Source: Mastigamoeba balamuthi
Lineage: Eukaryota > Evosea > Mastigamoebida > Mastigamoebidae
DNA: 64,000 nt
Assembly (NCBI GenBank): GCA_902651635.1
Contig: CACRSC010000075.1
Coordinates: 730,940 to 794,939, forward strand
Direction of reading: 5' to 3'
Shown: piece by piece, positions 21,219 to 34,275 of the stretch
How the letters are laid out: each line of letters opens with the position of its first letter
Numbering within the stretch: the stretch's first letter is position 1
Position numbers and translations under genes: made by a program
Notes under the pieces: generated by a model
Seen by the model: only the letters and a program-made list of their open reading frames with translations
The model's database searches: none
What the model was told of the DNA's origin: nothing

Positions 21219-21604
21219 AGCGCTGCCCCCGGCTCCATGCCGCTGCGTCGCGCCACACATGCCCCCTGCGCAGTTGACTCCTGTCTGCTCTGTTGCAGCT
21301 CGCTCCCACTGCTGCAGACGCTTGCCTTGCGCCGTGGATTGAGAGGCGAGAGCCGCGTCACGGGCCAGCTGCTCGGCCGCATCGCGTGCAGCTCCTCCTG
21401 GAGGTGGCGCACGTCTCGCAAGGCGTAGCGCACCTCGCCTGCACGCTCGCGGGTACTGCGTCCCTCGCGGTCTCAGCCCCCAGCCACCAGAGACGAGAGG
21501 GGACGGGCGCATCGGATCGAGTGGTAGTATACAATTGAATCGAATAGCTCAATTGCCCATAACGCCTCGGGGAGGGCCGCGCACGCGCGCTCTCGCGCGG
21601 TCTC
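21219..21604. other. Intergenic spacer
   Basis: Between the ends of two convergent genes. It contains caattgaatcgaata and ctcaattg near 21532-21556 but no coding signal. Confidence 0.5.
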
Positions 21605-24600
21605 TCAGATGAGCTGCGTGCCGGTGAGCCCCTGCTGGGGCTTGCGCGGGGTCTTGCCCTTGGTGTAGACGGGCACGACGGGCGCGGGCTGCCCCGCCAG
21701 CGGCAGGCTCCCGGGCTTCTGCGGGCGCTCCCTGCCCATGGCCGCCGCGTCGAACGCCGCCAGCGCGTTGGCCAGCGGCGAGGCCCCCACGACGCGCACG
21801 CTCTGCTGCGGCGGGCACATCTCCACGTTCTCGAGCCGCTCGGGCGCCCCCACGGCCCCGCACGCCCCCTTCTGCGCCCTCCGCGCCAGCGGCGGCAGCG
21901 TGACGTCGCCGCCAGACGCCAGCCCCAGCGACGACACCGCGTGCGCGGCCATCTCCGAGTCCGATGACGTGGAGTCGCCGCTGTTGCCCGGCGACGCGGC
22001 AGAGGACGGCGCCCGCGCGCTGAGGGCCGAGCGCTTGGCCGTGAGCGGCGGCATCGTCGTCGCCGAGGACGTGGCGCCGGGGACGGCGGGGTCGTCGGCC
22101 GACTCCTCCTCGACGAGGGAGATCTCGCGCCAGACGCGGATCGTGCGGTCGTACGACGACGACACGTAGTGCCGCGAGCGCGCCACGTGGACGATCGAGT
22201 TGACCATGTCCTCGTGCCCTGTTGCCGCATGCGGCGCAGGGATCGGTCAGTGCGAGCAGACTGGAAAGGCGGCTCCCCGTTTTCTTGCCCTATTTCGACG
22301 AAAACATGACGTGTCGGTGGAAGAATGGGATATTTCTTGCCCGAAAAGAGGTGTCGCGGTGACTTGTGGGCGGAAGAAGGGCATTTCTCTTGCCCCGAAG
22401 AAGACACACGAGAAAAGCGTATGCCCGGATGAGGATGTGGGGAAAAGAACGCCACACCCTCCTTCCCCACCGTTCCCGCGTCTCTGCGTGCCTGTGTAGG
22501 AGCAGCGGACGGGCTTGTAGGTGTTCTCGATGTGGTAGAGGCGGATGCGGTGGTCGCTGCTGGCGCCGACGACGAGGCCGTTGGACGTGTCGATGCACAT
22601 GGCGCTGATCTCGCCGTCGGTGTCGATGACCTGCAGCTGCGCGCCGTCGGGCCCCCACGTGCGCAGCGTGCGGTCCTGGGCGCACGTCACCCACTCGCCC
22701 AGCACCGCGTTCCAGGCGACCTGGTTCAGCTCGGCCTCGTGGCCCACCAGCTGCTTGATCTCGCGGCGCTTCTCGAGCCCCCAGATGTGCGCCACCGGCG
22801 ACCCCGCCACCGCCGTCGCGAACTCCCCCAGCTCCTGCGCGTACGACACCATCGTGACTGCCCACGCCCGCTGTCAGTGCCGCACCGAGGTCTCCGTGTT
22901 GTGCTCCCATATTCCCTCGAGGAGCTGCGCTACGGCCTCTCCGTTGCCCCCCAACTGCACTCATCGTCCCCCGTGCCAGCGCTGCTGTCCCCCGCATGCA
23001 TGCGCTGCTCGACGTAGCAAGGTGTCCCAACAAGGAGAGCTGCTTGAGCTGCAAGCGACTTGGGCACCGACGCTCAGCCATTGCCCACGCAACACGCAGA
23101 GGCAATGAGGGACTCTCCGCTCTGCCCAGGAGCGTCCTGCACGCACCCGAGCACACACTCTGGCGCCCACCCCGGGGGGAGCGGTGAGTGCGGTGCTGGC
23201 GGACGTACTGCGGGACTCGTGGCTGTCGCTCTTCCACGAGAGGGTCATGGTGGTCGTGTTCCAGACGCAGACGGCGCCGTCCCACCCGGCGCTGATGGCG
23301 TAGTGCTTCTCGCCCAGCAGCGCCGTCGTGACGGAGCTCACGCGGTCCTTGTGCTCGGTGATGGCCACGGGCGCCCAGAACCCACCGGACCTGACGGGCT
23401 TCTGCTGGCTGCTGGCCACGACGCACATGCTGCTCGCCGTGCTCCCCTGCACCTCCGAGAGCGCCTCCTGCTCGCCGCCCGCCTCGTCGTCGCCGCCCTC
23501 GCCCTCCTCGCCCTCGTCGGCAGCCGCGGCCGCTGCGGAGCTGACGCCCTCCTTGGCGAGGGCGCTCTGCCCCCACATCTTGACCGAGTGGTCCTCGCAG
23601 CCGGCGATGAGCACGTCGATGCTGTCGTCGTAGGCCATGCAGACGACGGGCGACCCGTGGCTCGTGAGGTGCCGCGGCGTGTAGACCATCTCGTCGTAGC
23701 GCTGCGACGCGGCCTCCCACGACCAGACCGACCCGTCGGCCCCGGCGCTGAACAGGTGGCCCGTCTTCTGCGAGCAGACGAGCGCGCGGTGGAACGACGC
23801 CGGGACGGTGATCGACGTCACGGGGCGCCGCCTGTTGAGGCGCCAGATGAAGACCTCGCGCTGGTTGGTCGTGGCGACCATCTCCTTGGACTCGGGCAGG
23901 TAGCGCACGCGCTGGAACAGCCGCGTCTCGGAGCTGTTCTGCGTGGGCACGAGCCCCGCGATGAACGGCGTCACGTTGGTCGCCGTCACGGGGTCGAAGA
24001 CGATCGGCGACGACGCGTTGGCCGTCACCCAGAGCGTCTGCGTCAGCGGGTTGAAGGCCGCGCTGCCCACGACGTCCATGAAGCCCTTGAGCTCGTGCAG
24101 CTCCGTGCCGTCCTTGCTCCACACCTTGAGCCGCTGGTCGTAGCTCCCCGAGATGATCGTCTCGCGCCCCGGGTCGAACGTCAGCGCGCTCACCGCGCTC
24201 TTGTGCGCGTCGGCGATGGTCATCACGCGCCGCCCCGTCGCCGGGTCGAACACGACGATCGAGCTGTCGAACGACCCCGACACCACCTTCCCGTCCTGCG
24301 CTGCCAGGCTGCCGCCCTCCCGTCAGCCGCCCCTCGCCCCTGCGTCTGCTGCCCCCGCGCACCACGTGATGAAGTCGCGGTGGTGCTTGATGGGCTTGTG
24401 GGCGGGCACGAGCGTCTTGTAGTCGCGGAGGCTGTACACGAAGATGGTGTCCTTGCCAGCGGCCAGCAGCAGGCTCCGCGTGGCGTCCCACGCCAGGCTC
24501 GTGATGGGCATCATCGTCCTCTCGCACCCCACCTGCGCCCGGGCGCGTCAGGGCGCTGCAGCCTCTGGGCGAGGGCTGCGAGGGGCTGCGGACCTGCTTG

Positions 24601-24921
24601 AGCCCCGAGTTCCACGCCCACACGATGATCGTGCCGTCTGTCGACGCCGAGAGCAGCGCCTTGTCGCCCAGGGCCTCGAGGCAGGTCACGGCACCTGTAA
24701 TCGCGCGGTTGGGGCCTCGCAGGGGCGCCTGGGAGGGCTGGGGAGGGCTGGGGAGGGGCGGCACTCTTGTGGCCCGTGAGGATGCGCGTCTGCTTGAGCG
24801 TCTCCGTGTCCCAGAAGCGGATCGTGCAGTCCTCCGAGCCCGTCACGAGCCGCCCCGTGAACATCGTCACGCACAGGATCGTGGCCGTGTGCGCGTCCTG
24901 TATGATGCCGCGCACTTCCAT
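21605..24921 (-). CDS. WD40-repeat protein
   Basis: Six exons (24921-24765, 24694-24594, 24532-24363, 24308-23209, 22857-22492, 22218-21605) give 835 aa. Many WD40 blades are visible: GSEDCTIRFWD, SASTDGTIIVWAW, GSYDQRLKVWSKDG, AGADGSVWSWE, AGCEDHSVKMWGQ, SAGWDGAVCVWN, CAQDRTLRTWG, GASSDHRIRLYH and SSYDRTIRVWRE, enough for two propellers. An acidic insert (DEGEEGEGGDDE) splits one blade; the C-terminal 180 residues are Ser/Pro-rich and probably disordered. Four introns start with GT and the last (22219-22491) starts GCACGCAG, which alone keeps the frame. Intron 4 (22858-23208) is 351 bases. WD40 propellers act as scaffolds; the specific complex is not identifiable. A TGACGTAGC element lies about 95 bases upstream on the gene strand (25015-25020). 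Confidence 0.85.
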
Positions 24922-25290
24922 CCTCGCCTTGGCTCTCGCTCTGCCAAATTTAGCTCGCCCTCGTATCTTCTGCGCCGTATCCGCGGAGATTATCCGCCCA
25001 GACGAATCTGCGCTACGTCACTCATTTTCCTACGCATGAACGCGGGTCCGAAGAGGCAAAGGTCGAGAGGCACGGATGCTACCTACACACATCACGTGGG
25101 CACGTGAGTAGCGCGAGGTGCTCGCTTGTGGCACAGCAACAAGACCTTGGGTACGCCTCTGGGACGCGGGAGCCCCGCTGCCTCGTTATCGCTGCTCGAG
25201 CCCACTCTGCGCGCAGCGACCTGTCTCCGCGGGACACAAGACGGGCGAGGGCTGCCCGGTCTGCAGGCGGTGGCGATAAGGTGTGCTCTA
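24922..25290. other. Promoter of the WD40 gene and 3' flank of the RasGEF gene
   Basis: The plus strand reads ggagattatccgcc at about 24984 and gctacgtcactca at about 25012; on the WD40 gene strand these are a GGATAAT-like and a TGACGTAGC element. No gene is seen. Confidence 0.35.
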
Positions 25291-28200
25291 TTAGTGACTC
25301 TGAACCTGCGAGTAGCCGCCCTTGACGTATTCCATGTGCTCGAGCAGGGCCGCCAGCGTGGGCGGGGCCACGGCAGTCTCGAGGCCGAGCGAGGGCTCGA
25401 CGGCCCGCGAGTGCATCAGCAGCAGCTCGTCCGAGATCTCGCACCGCAGCCCCTGCGCTATCGTGCGCTGCAGGGCCGGGTGGTAGTTGCACGGGCGCTG
25501 CTGCAGCTGCAGGTCGTGTATCTCGCGCAGCGCCTTGGCCAGCAGGCGCATCTTGGTCCAGTTGACCAGCAGCTCCCCGCCCTCGGCTCCCGACGGCCCC
25601 TCGTGGTCCGGCAGTGTCTCGATGAACCGCATCTGCTCCAGCCCCGCCTCTGCGCCGGCGCCCCAGCCCAACAGCCCACACACACAACACGCAACGTCAG
25701 CCCTCTCGTGTGCCACCACGCATTGCTTCAAAAATAAGCTCGGGCTTGGTCTCTAGCGACTCGACGCACAAGTGAGACCCCCCGCACACGCAAGCTTCGG
25801 ACTTGAGCTCTTTGAACACGCACGCGAGCACATCGAGCGCACTCAGGCAGCACAGCAGAGCGTGCGGAGCGGGGCACGTGCCTAGGATGGGGAGGAATAT
25901 GAAGCGCTCCTTGGACTTTAGGCGCGTGGGGACGGCGGCCCTGAAGCGCTTGTAGAGGTCGCAGGGGTCGACAAGGGCCTCGAGCTTCGTGACCGTGTCG
26001 CGCTCGCGCTGGGGCACGCCGAGCCAGATGCCCGTCAGCCGCAGGATAGCCGGGTGCCTCCACACGTCGACGAGCAGCTGCACGCCGAGGAAGTTGGCCT
26101 GCTGGTAGCAGGCCTGCGCCAGGGCCACCAGGCGCCGCAGCGAGTCGAGCCTGCGCCGCGAGAACATCTGGCTCAGGACCTCCATCACCAGCCACGCCTT
26201 GAGGTTCCTCAGCATCCCCCGTATCCGCGTCAGCTCGGGGCTCGTCGCCTCTTTGGTCCACGCCAGCTTCGTCAGCTGCAAGGGGGCGCCCGCGTCCTCT
26301 GTCAGCACCTCTTCTTCGCTTCACTCTCCGCCCCGCATCCAAGGCAGCGTCGGGAAGTAAACGTGGGGGAAGAGAGGACTGCGCGCGCACCTCGCTATTG
26401 CGGACGCGTCGCAGGTGCGAGAGGAAGCAGAGGGCGAGCTGCTTGGCAAAGTCTGCGGGATCGTACTCGAGCACGCCGAACCGGTGGCCCTCGGAGCCCT
26501 CGCCCGGCAGGTAGAACTGCCCGCTCTCGGCGTACGAGAGCACCGGGGCCGTCGTCCGCGCGATGCCCTCTGCGAGCATCGCGTCGACGACTGCCGCGCT
26601 GTCGTCGGCGTTGAACGCCATGTGCGCCTCCATCCACTCGGCCGCCTGCCACCCGATGAAGAAGTTGGTCTCCTTGCCGTCGGGCTGCTTGATAAACTGC
26701 ACGCCCGTCCTCTCGTCCTTCATGCCCGCCACCATCGCCCCCATGGCGTGCACGTCCAGCATCTGCACCGCGTGGCAGGGGTGGCGGAGGGTCAGCGTCT
26801 GCAGAGAGGGCCCATGGCACCCGCGTGGGGCACCTTCCTGGTCAGGAGGCCTTTGAGAGACCAGAACGCGCTCCGCGTGGTGATGGGGCCCGACAGCGAG
26901 TCCTCGCTGGCCACGACAAAGTCAAGCAGGCGGGCGCAGAGCTGGTCGTCGGAGATGAAGTCCTCGACGTTGAGCTCGAGCCAGCACCGCAGCACCAGCA
27001 TCACACTGCGGCGCCCAACCAACCAGTGAGTCGGGCGCAGCCCCCCGCGTGAGCTGCAGTGGGGCGTACTTGTTCCTCACAACGTCTGCGGTGCACTTGT
27101 AGGGCCGAGCCGCCGCAGAGCAGGCGCCGCTGTACGCGTCGGTTATCTGGCGGAGGACGTCGTTGGGGTTGGCAATGTAGCGTATAGTGAGCACAAACTC
27201 CTCTATCGTGGCGACGTCTGCCCCGGGGCGCTCAGCAAAACAGAGGGCAAGCAGCGCGGGGAGGTGCGAGGTGAGCTCGCGGGGAGGGGCGCGTACCCTG
27301 CGGGAACGTGTCGAGGAGGTAGTGGACCAGCGAGGGCAGCGTGGCGGCCCTGAGGGTCTTCTTTCCGTCGACCTCGTCGAACACGAGCGTCCGCGAGAGC
27401 TCGGGCTCGATCCTGGCGCTGAGGCGCTCCGAGAAGGGCCGCCGCGAGGCCCCGCGCCTGCCCGATGTCTGCGGGGGTATGCGCACGTGGCAGGCGCGCA
27501 CGACGTTGACGCCAATGTCGCCGACGAGCGTCTCTGGGTTGCAGGGCACGTCCCAGCGGCCCACGAAGCGCAGCTCGTAGTCCTTGCGGGCGCACTTGCC
27601 CTGCTTGCAGGCCAGCGCAAACATCTCGCCCAGCGTCTTGGTGGGCTCGTAGTTGAGCTCGATTACCAGCGGGTCCGATCCGAACGGCTCCTCGAAGAGC
27701 ACCCGGAACAGCCGCTGCACAGCTGGCGTGGGCCCTCCGAGGTGAGCGAGAACAGCAGCGTATCACAGCAGTGATTGCGATGAGCCCTCTCGGGCCCCCA
27801 TACTGAGCTGGCAAAAAGGACAGCACGGGCCTTACATCCATGCGACCACAGCACAGCGCCATGACATGCACTAGCCACTCTGCCAGGGCAGCAAGAGCAC
27901 TGGCGTTGCCTCCGAGGCGAGGAGAGAGAGAGAGAAGAGAGAACACTGCAAGGCAGGGCGGCAGGGCGCACAGGAGCTCCTGGAGAGGCGGAGAGGGACC
28001 GAGTCGAAAGCAATGTCGCCGAGGGTGGTCTCGAGGCTGAGGGCGTTGAGGGGCGCGCTGTACTCGTACATCGAGGCCTGCAGGCTGTGCTTGCAGCACA
28101 CGAGCTCCCGCAGCTCGCGCAGCGTCATCGACGGCATGTAGCTGATGCCCACCCTCCGGCTCGTCAGCACCGCCGCCCCCCGCTCCCTGTGCTGCGTCTG

Positions 28201-29119
28201 CTCCACCTCGATCTCCACCCGCACGATCGCGATCCCCTGCAGCAGACCGGGCACAGTAACAATATCAGGAAAAATCGGAATCAGCAAGAGGGAATTTCCT
28301 CCCCCCTGCCATCGGGATGGATCTGGAAAAGAACCTGCTGCTGCTGGTCGACCGAGGAGCTGCGGGGGACGAGCTGCCTGTGCGACGCGCAGCGCATCTG
28401 CGCCCCGCGGCCGCCGCCCGCCGGGGGCAGCGAGGGCACAAAGGCCGCGGGGGACGGCGACTGCTGGAGGGCCTCGGCGAGGAGCCCCGTCGGCGACGTG
28501 GCCAGCGGCGGCGGCGACCGCGCGCAGGGCAGCGACCCGCTCAGCGCGCGGCCCCCGGGCGGCGGCAGCGGCGGCGCGTGCTGCGGCCTCGCGGGCCTCG
28601 TCGCCGCCGCCGACGACGTGAACGAGTGGCTCTTGCAGCCGCCCACCCTCCTGTGATGCGACGTATGACGCCACGCCGTGACGCATCCCCCCACGTCAGC
28701 GAGATATCCGGAATTCTCCGAAGAGATATCCGAGACATCCGAGATCTATGTGCGAGATATCTGTATCTTGGGCGCACGGGGACTGCGCGTCGTCGTCGGG
28801 GCTCAGCGCGGGCGCGTACGCGGGGGGCAGGGGCGGCGGGGCGGCGGGCAGGGGCACGGGGGGCGGGGCGTGGGCCGGGGGCGAGGCGCGGGGCACGAGG
28901 GGCGAGGCAGCGGGGGAGGCGTCGGGCTCGCTGGCGCTGCTGCAGCCGCAGCCCTCGAGCGGCGCCCCCGAGTACTTCCTGCTCATGCCCCTGTGCGCCC
29001 GCAGAGGGCCGTGAGAGAGCGTGTGAGACGCGGCGGAGAGGAGGTGGAGGAGTGAGGGGCCTGCGGGGGGCGCACATGAGGAGGCGGCGCTTCTGACGCG
29101 TCTCAGTGGGCTCGGACAT
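25291..29119 (-). CDS. RasGEF with Ras-binding-like, REM, DEP and CDC25 domains
   Basis: Ten exons give 890 aa: 29119-29076, 28990-28778, 28650-28335, 28236-28000, 27714-27297, 27217-27070, 27005-26834, 26762-26391, 26275-25882, 25649-25291. Residues 1-190 are Ser/Pro/Ala-rich. A ubiquitin-fold-like segment (LVIELNYEPTKTLGEM) lies near 275-345. The RasGEF N-terminal (REM) module includes TLPSLVHYLLDTFP, FVLTIRYIANPNDVL and VLRCWLELNVEDF. A DEP-like domain (GWQAAEWMEAHM, GHRFGVLEY) covers about 520-620. The CDC25 catalytic domain runs from DPADFAKQLALCFLSHL to the end (KAWLVMEVLSQMFSRRR, LQQRPCNYHP). It should exchange GDP for GTP on a Ras-type GTPase at membranes. The intron 25650-25881 begins GCACGTG rather than GT. 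RasGEFs with DEP domains are common in amoebae such as Dictyostelium. Confidence 0.85.
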
Positions 29120-29573
29120 CTCTCTGGGGGCCAGCGCGGGGCTGGGAGGGCTGGGAGGGGCCTGGGAGCGGAGGGGGCAGGGACAGGGGGAGGGTGGGAG
29201 AGGGCTGGGCGGCAGGCGACGCGACGTGGGGAGCGCTCCACCGCAGGAAAAGCCCCTCCGCACACCGGAATCTCGGCCGCCAATCGAACCCCCCAAATAT
29301 CACCCAACCGACTATCCTTCGGATCCGCCACGTCGTCGTGACCCGTCTCCCTCTGATCCTCACTCCTCCTCTCTTGAGCCACCCCTGATCAAGAATGAGC
29401 ATGGGCCGAGCACATTCGCGCTGCGCTTTCCTGCTGAATAATCGGCGAGTTCCGAGGGAGAATCGGATGACCGCAAAACACAGGTCGCCAGTTTCATTTC
29501 GCAAAGAGCTCTTCGTTTACGAGCCGGCCAGCCGGCGGTTAACGTGCAGTGCGCTGCACAAGAGCTGTTGCAG
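29120..29573. promoter_or_regulatory. Divergent promoter between RasGEF and receptor copy 2
   Basis: A 454-base gap between two divergent ATGs. From 29315 on it is part of the inverted duplication, so copies 1 and 2 share their proximal promoter (tggctcaagagaggagga in inverse at about 29363-29382). The minus strand carries acgacgtggcggatcc near 29325-29340, similar to the elements at the other genes. Confidence 0.35.
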
Positions 29574-32500
29574 ATGGGCTGCAAACACAGCCGCGAGTGG
29601 TCCCTGTGTGCCGTGGCGCTGGCTGCGGCTGCGCTGTGCTGCTGCCCCGCGTGGTCGTCGTCGTCGTCGACGGGCTCGGTGTCGACGTGGAGCACGTGGG
29701 AGACGCCCGTCGTCATCTCGGCGGGGGCGGGCCAGCAGGGCAGCTGGGTGTGGCTCCTGCGCGACTCGGACACGGCCGAGGCCACAGGCACCCCCACCGC
29801 CATCGACGACGTCAACGGCGACGGCATCGCCGACTTTGCGTACAACGTCTCGCTCGGCCCCCGGGGCTCGGTGCGCCAGGGCGTCGTCATCGTCTTCGGG
29901 ACAACGGGAGGTGCGCCCAGTGCGCTGGCGGGGAGCTGAGGGCTCGTTTCAATTGGTTCGCGACACCGCAGGGTTCGACAACCCGCTGCGCCTGTTCGAC
30001 AACGGGGTCCTGGTTCAGGACGCGGCCCTGTGCTGCTCGGGCGACATCAACGGGGACCGCATCGCAGACCTCGTGCTGCAGGCCTCTGGCAGGATCGTGC
30101 TGCTCGAGGGGCACAGAGGAGGTGCGCTGCCACCACGTCTGGCTTACTTTCTACAGACTCAGCGCGTTGAGCAGAGTGGCCTGCCTATGTGCCCCTGAGG
30201 TCGCTTGCAACGGTGTGGATTGCACAGGGGAGCTATGGCTATGTCAACTGCATAGGCGACGTCAATGGCGACAGACTCGACGACATCGGGATTGGGTCCC
30301 GTTTTCTGGATGTTGATCTCCCTCAGCTCTCCATTCGCCCCACCGTGATATTCGGGTCTGCCGCCCACTCAAAATTCCCCAAAGACCGCGACGTCGACGG
30401 ATCCAACGGCTTTGAAATCCGCTTGTATCGAAATGGTGGTGTCTTCACGCTTGTGGGATTCGGCGATGTCGATGGAGACGGCATCCATGACTTTGGCCTG
30501 TTGCATTCGGCCACGATACCTTCTCTTTCCACATTCTCCACCCTGGTGTTGGGGCGCCGAGTGTGGAACAGGATAGCCTATTCAGAAGACAACCCCGATG
30601 ACCGCGACACTCACGAGCATCGAGTTCTGGGCAACTGCATGCCAATCGAAATCCTATCTGGAGTGCAGGGAGCACGCGGCTTCGACGTGGACCACGACAA
30701 CAGAACAGATCTGGTTATGGTCTTGCGAGTCGACAGTCTGCTAAACAGCGGTTACGTGATCTTCGGTGACTCGGTCGACCAAATGGTGGAGAGATCCCAT
30801 CCTGACGTGCTCGGCAGTCTCTGTTGGAAGGAGAAACCCGCTGTGTCACGTAGGTTTCTCCTGGGTGATGTCGATGGCGACCGCGTTCCAGACCAGTTGG
30901 ACCAAATGGAGAGAGAAAACAACTGCCAGTGGGTGGTGTCAAAGAGCCTTTTTCTCAGATACGATGGCGTATTGGTCGACAGTCGCCATTGCATACCTTC
31001 GTGGCGTATTGGAACAATAGTGCAGATTACAAGCAAAGGCCCCTGTCCAAATGTCTCAGCCACAGCGATAGGTAACATCGGGGACATTGATCACAATGGC
31101 TTCAGCGACCTGTTCATAGGAGACCGCATTGCTTTGGTCAAACAGGCGAATAGTAGTACTGACCTCACAGCAGGGCAGGGCATCAGCGTGGTAATGCACA
31201 TGACGGGAACCACCTCTGGGTTCTCATCGACCGGAGTTGGTGACGTCGACGGTGATGAAGTCCACGATATTGCATTTGCTCTTGCGAATTCGGTGACTGG
31301 GTGCTGGGATGTTGTGGTCACACTCAAGGGAAAGTGGGCCAATACGAAACACCCGTTTGCAGACCCTGATGGAAACCGATCTTGGATTGTTACAGTGCAC
31401 ACGAAATTCCAGGTTCTTCATACAGAACTCACAATCAATGCTCTGGGAGACCATAACGGAGACAAGATCGACGACATTCTCATTGGTGTGATCGGTAACG
31501 CGAGTGATGGAGTGCGAGCACTAGTGCTTTTCGGACCAAGTCTTGCCTACACATCTTTCAACACCTCTCACAGTGCCCGCACAAGTTGCTCAGTCAATGC
31601 ATTGGGCGATGTTGATGGCGACAGAATGATGGATTTTGGCCTGGAGACACACGTGGGTTCAAACTTTTTCAGCACAGTTATTGTGTACGGGACAGCGAAC
31701 TATCGCGGAAACTCTATGATAAACATCTACAACATGGGTTGGATTGTGCAGGAGAGCTACGGCAGTGGCAGGAGTGCCAACATAACAGGCATTGGTGATG
31801 TCAATGGCGACAATATAGATGACGTGGTTGTTGACATGCCGCAGTGCGGATGGCTCCGTTTACTTCTTGGCTCCAAGACCCGCAATCGCACTTTGGAGAG
31901 TGGCGTTATACTCTCTCCTGATGAGAGCTATGGTGTGCTGCCAAAGGACGCTGATTGCACAAGAAGTGTCGTGCCACGGGCTCTGGGAGACATCAACGGG
32001 GACATCGTGGACGATTTTGGCGTGGGGCTGCCGTTTGACTCCAATTCCCAAGGCAGTAATGCTGGTAAGATTGTTGTGGTGTTTGGAAGCACATCGGCGA
32101 GCTCAATGCTCAGTGGAACATCGAGAAAGGTGCAACTGAACACGGCGATCAGCATTGGCAAAGGAACCGGGTTTACTATCGAGGGCACCAATGGAGACCA
32201 TCTGGGGCGAATATTCGGGTCTGCCGGTGACATGAATGGCGACAACATTGGCGATATGTTCATTGGCATGCCCGATTCGCAGAACACAGCTGGTATCGTC
32301 ATCATTCTTATGGGGAGAAAGGTAGACTGTGATACCAACGGGTGCTGGGCCAACAGATTGACGGACAGTGTGTTCAGGACGAGTGGGTTCACCAGCACAG
32401 ATGGCTACGAGCTTGTGGGTGAGCAGATAGGATCACATCTCGGCAAAGTAATTGGCAAAAGTGGAGATATCGATGGCGATGGCTCCGACGATATTGTCAT

Positions 32501-34275
32501 TGGGTCGCCCGTGCCGGAGACTACGTCGGGGAGGTTTTTCTTTTCTGGATCAGTACTTGTTCTGGGGTCGCAGCAGATGTACATCGTCTCTCCAGTGTGG
32601 GACCACTCGACTTCTGACATCTATCTAGATGGTAGTCGTGCTCTCATTGTTCCGGGCATCACTTTGCGTACCAAAAAGTGCGGCATTGCACTGCTGGATG
32701 CAAATTGCGCAATGCAACGGGGAGACCCCGCAATTACGTTCAGACTCTCAGTATCAGGCCAGCGGTCATGCAGCTGGAACATCTCGGCTGCTGTGGCATA
32801 TGCTTGTGTGCCATCTGTGAGTGCCACTGAGTGCTCCTTATCGTTCACAACTCCGTGGAATTCGTCGTGCGCATCTCTGGTGTCCGAGAGCAATTGGACT
32901 CACCTTGTGGTAAATGGAAGCGTCGGTGACACCTTGACACTGACGATAACTGTAAACAACTCCCACGGCAACAGGGCTGGCATGGACCTTATGTACTTGA
33001 TTTTACTGCACCAGCAACATAGGAACGCTACTGGGCTGCATCGTTCTCGGATCAACCTTATAGTGGGAGCTTCTGTTGGAGGTGCTCTCGGCTTCATAGT
33101 CCTTGCATCTGGCTGTATTGCCATTGGGCTGGTGGTGTACAGGAGGAGTGTCATCAGAGAGGTCACCAGATGGGAGCCAAGAGTGTGGCACTTTGACGAG
33201 TCTCTCAGGCCAGACATCATCGGTGGCAAGAGCTACACCCTCATCCCAGCTGGCAAGAGGGACACCGAGTTTGTGGTGGAGCTGTACCAGCGCTGCCCTG
33301 TGCCAGGCTTCGACCTCGCCCGTGTGGAGATCATCTACAGCCCCCACCTCGAGCAGGCCTTCGAGAACCGAGTCGCCCAGCTGCAGGCCCGCGTGGGCAA
33401 CCCAGCGTTTGCACCGGGGTACGAGAGAGAGGGGAACAGGGCGACGAGGGCGGCGGTGCGGGAGCGGCTGATGGAGATGGCGCGGCGGACGCCAGAGGCG
33501 GCGTACCCCAACGTGAAGGTGGTGGCCATGTGGCACGGGACGCGGGCAGAGGCGCTGGAGAGCGTGTTCCGGGCGGGGTTCGCGAGCCTGGCGACGACGG
33601 ACGAGGGCTTCTTCGGGAAGGGGGTGTACAGCGCGTACGAGGCGCGGTACGCCAGCGAGGTGTACAGCAGGGGCGCCCTGCTCGTCAACTGGGTCTCGCT
33701 CTTCTCGGCCTTCCCCGTCGTCGACGGCGACATGGCCAGGCTGACGGGCAAGGGCAGCTACGCCAACTACGACGCCCACTTCATCCCCGTCCGCCCCGCC
33801 AGCGCCGCAGCCGGCGAGCAGAACTACGTGGCGTGCACGGAGCTGTCGCAGGCGGTGTTCCACGAGCTGGTGACGTTCGAGGCGTCGCAGAACCTGCCGC
33901 GGTACCTGGTGACGCTGCAGCCCCGCATGGTGCAGACGGTGCCTGCGCTGAGCAGCAGCCGCGGGGAGATGATCTCGAGGGAGGCCGGGCCCAAGCCACA
34001 GCAGCACTGTGGTGCCCCGTCGTCGTCTGCCACACCACCAGTGAACCCTGGTGGACATTTCTCAGGGCAGGCACAGGCCCCAGAGGGAAGGAAGGAGAAG
34101 CAGGCCAGGAGAGTGCCTCACGCAATGCCCTGACAGCCAGTGGGAAGGAAGCCCCGAATCACGGCGGCTCTGCTTCTGGCACATCCCCGCAGGCTGACCT
34201 CTTCCCAACAAACAAACTACGTAGTACTGCATGACCCACACACGCACCTGGCGGGCCAGACAGGCCAACGAGATT
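29315..34275. repeat. Right arm of the large inverted duplication
   Basis: Inverted match of 15205-20190, carrying receptor copy 2 with its 5' and 3' flanks. The spacer between arms is about 9.1 kb. Confidence 0.8.
29574..34133 (+). CDS. Receptor-like FG-GAP protein with cytoplasmic PARP domain (copy 2)
   Basis: Exons 29574-29910, 29972-30121 and 30175-34133 give 1481 aa. Architecture equals copy 1: signal peptide, 14 FG-GAP repeats with DxDxDxxD loops (GDVDGDRVPDQLDQ, GDHNGDKIDDILIG, GDINGDIVDDFGVG), Cys-containing stalk, membrane helix near residues 1124-1150 and PARP domain with His 1283 in MWHGT, the Tyr in GKGVYSAY and the Glu in FHELVTFE. First exon and PARP half are almost the same DNA as copy 1; the FG-GAP part differs at many residues yet stays open over its whole length, so it is under selection. 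The tail after the enzyme is basic (EGRKEKQARRVPH). Membrane ADP-ribosyltransferase receptor is the inferred role. Confidence 0.85.

Noticed and set aside
20134-21512. Long minus-strand frames opposite the K/Q-rich gene
   Set aside because: They follow from CAG and GAG runs. The plus strand has the coherent repeat units and basic clusters.
33003-34058. Long antisense frames over the PARP regions (also at 15226-16407 and 40590-41423)
   Set aside because: Rich in Arg, Val and His, identical between copies only because the sense DNA is. They have no domain or start context of their own.
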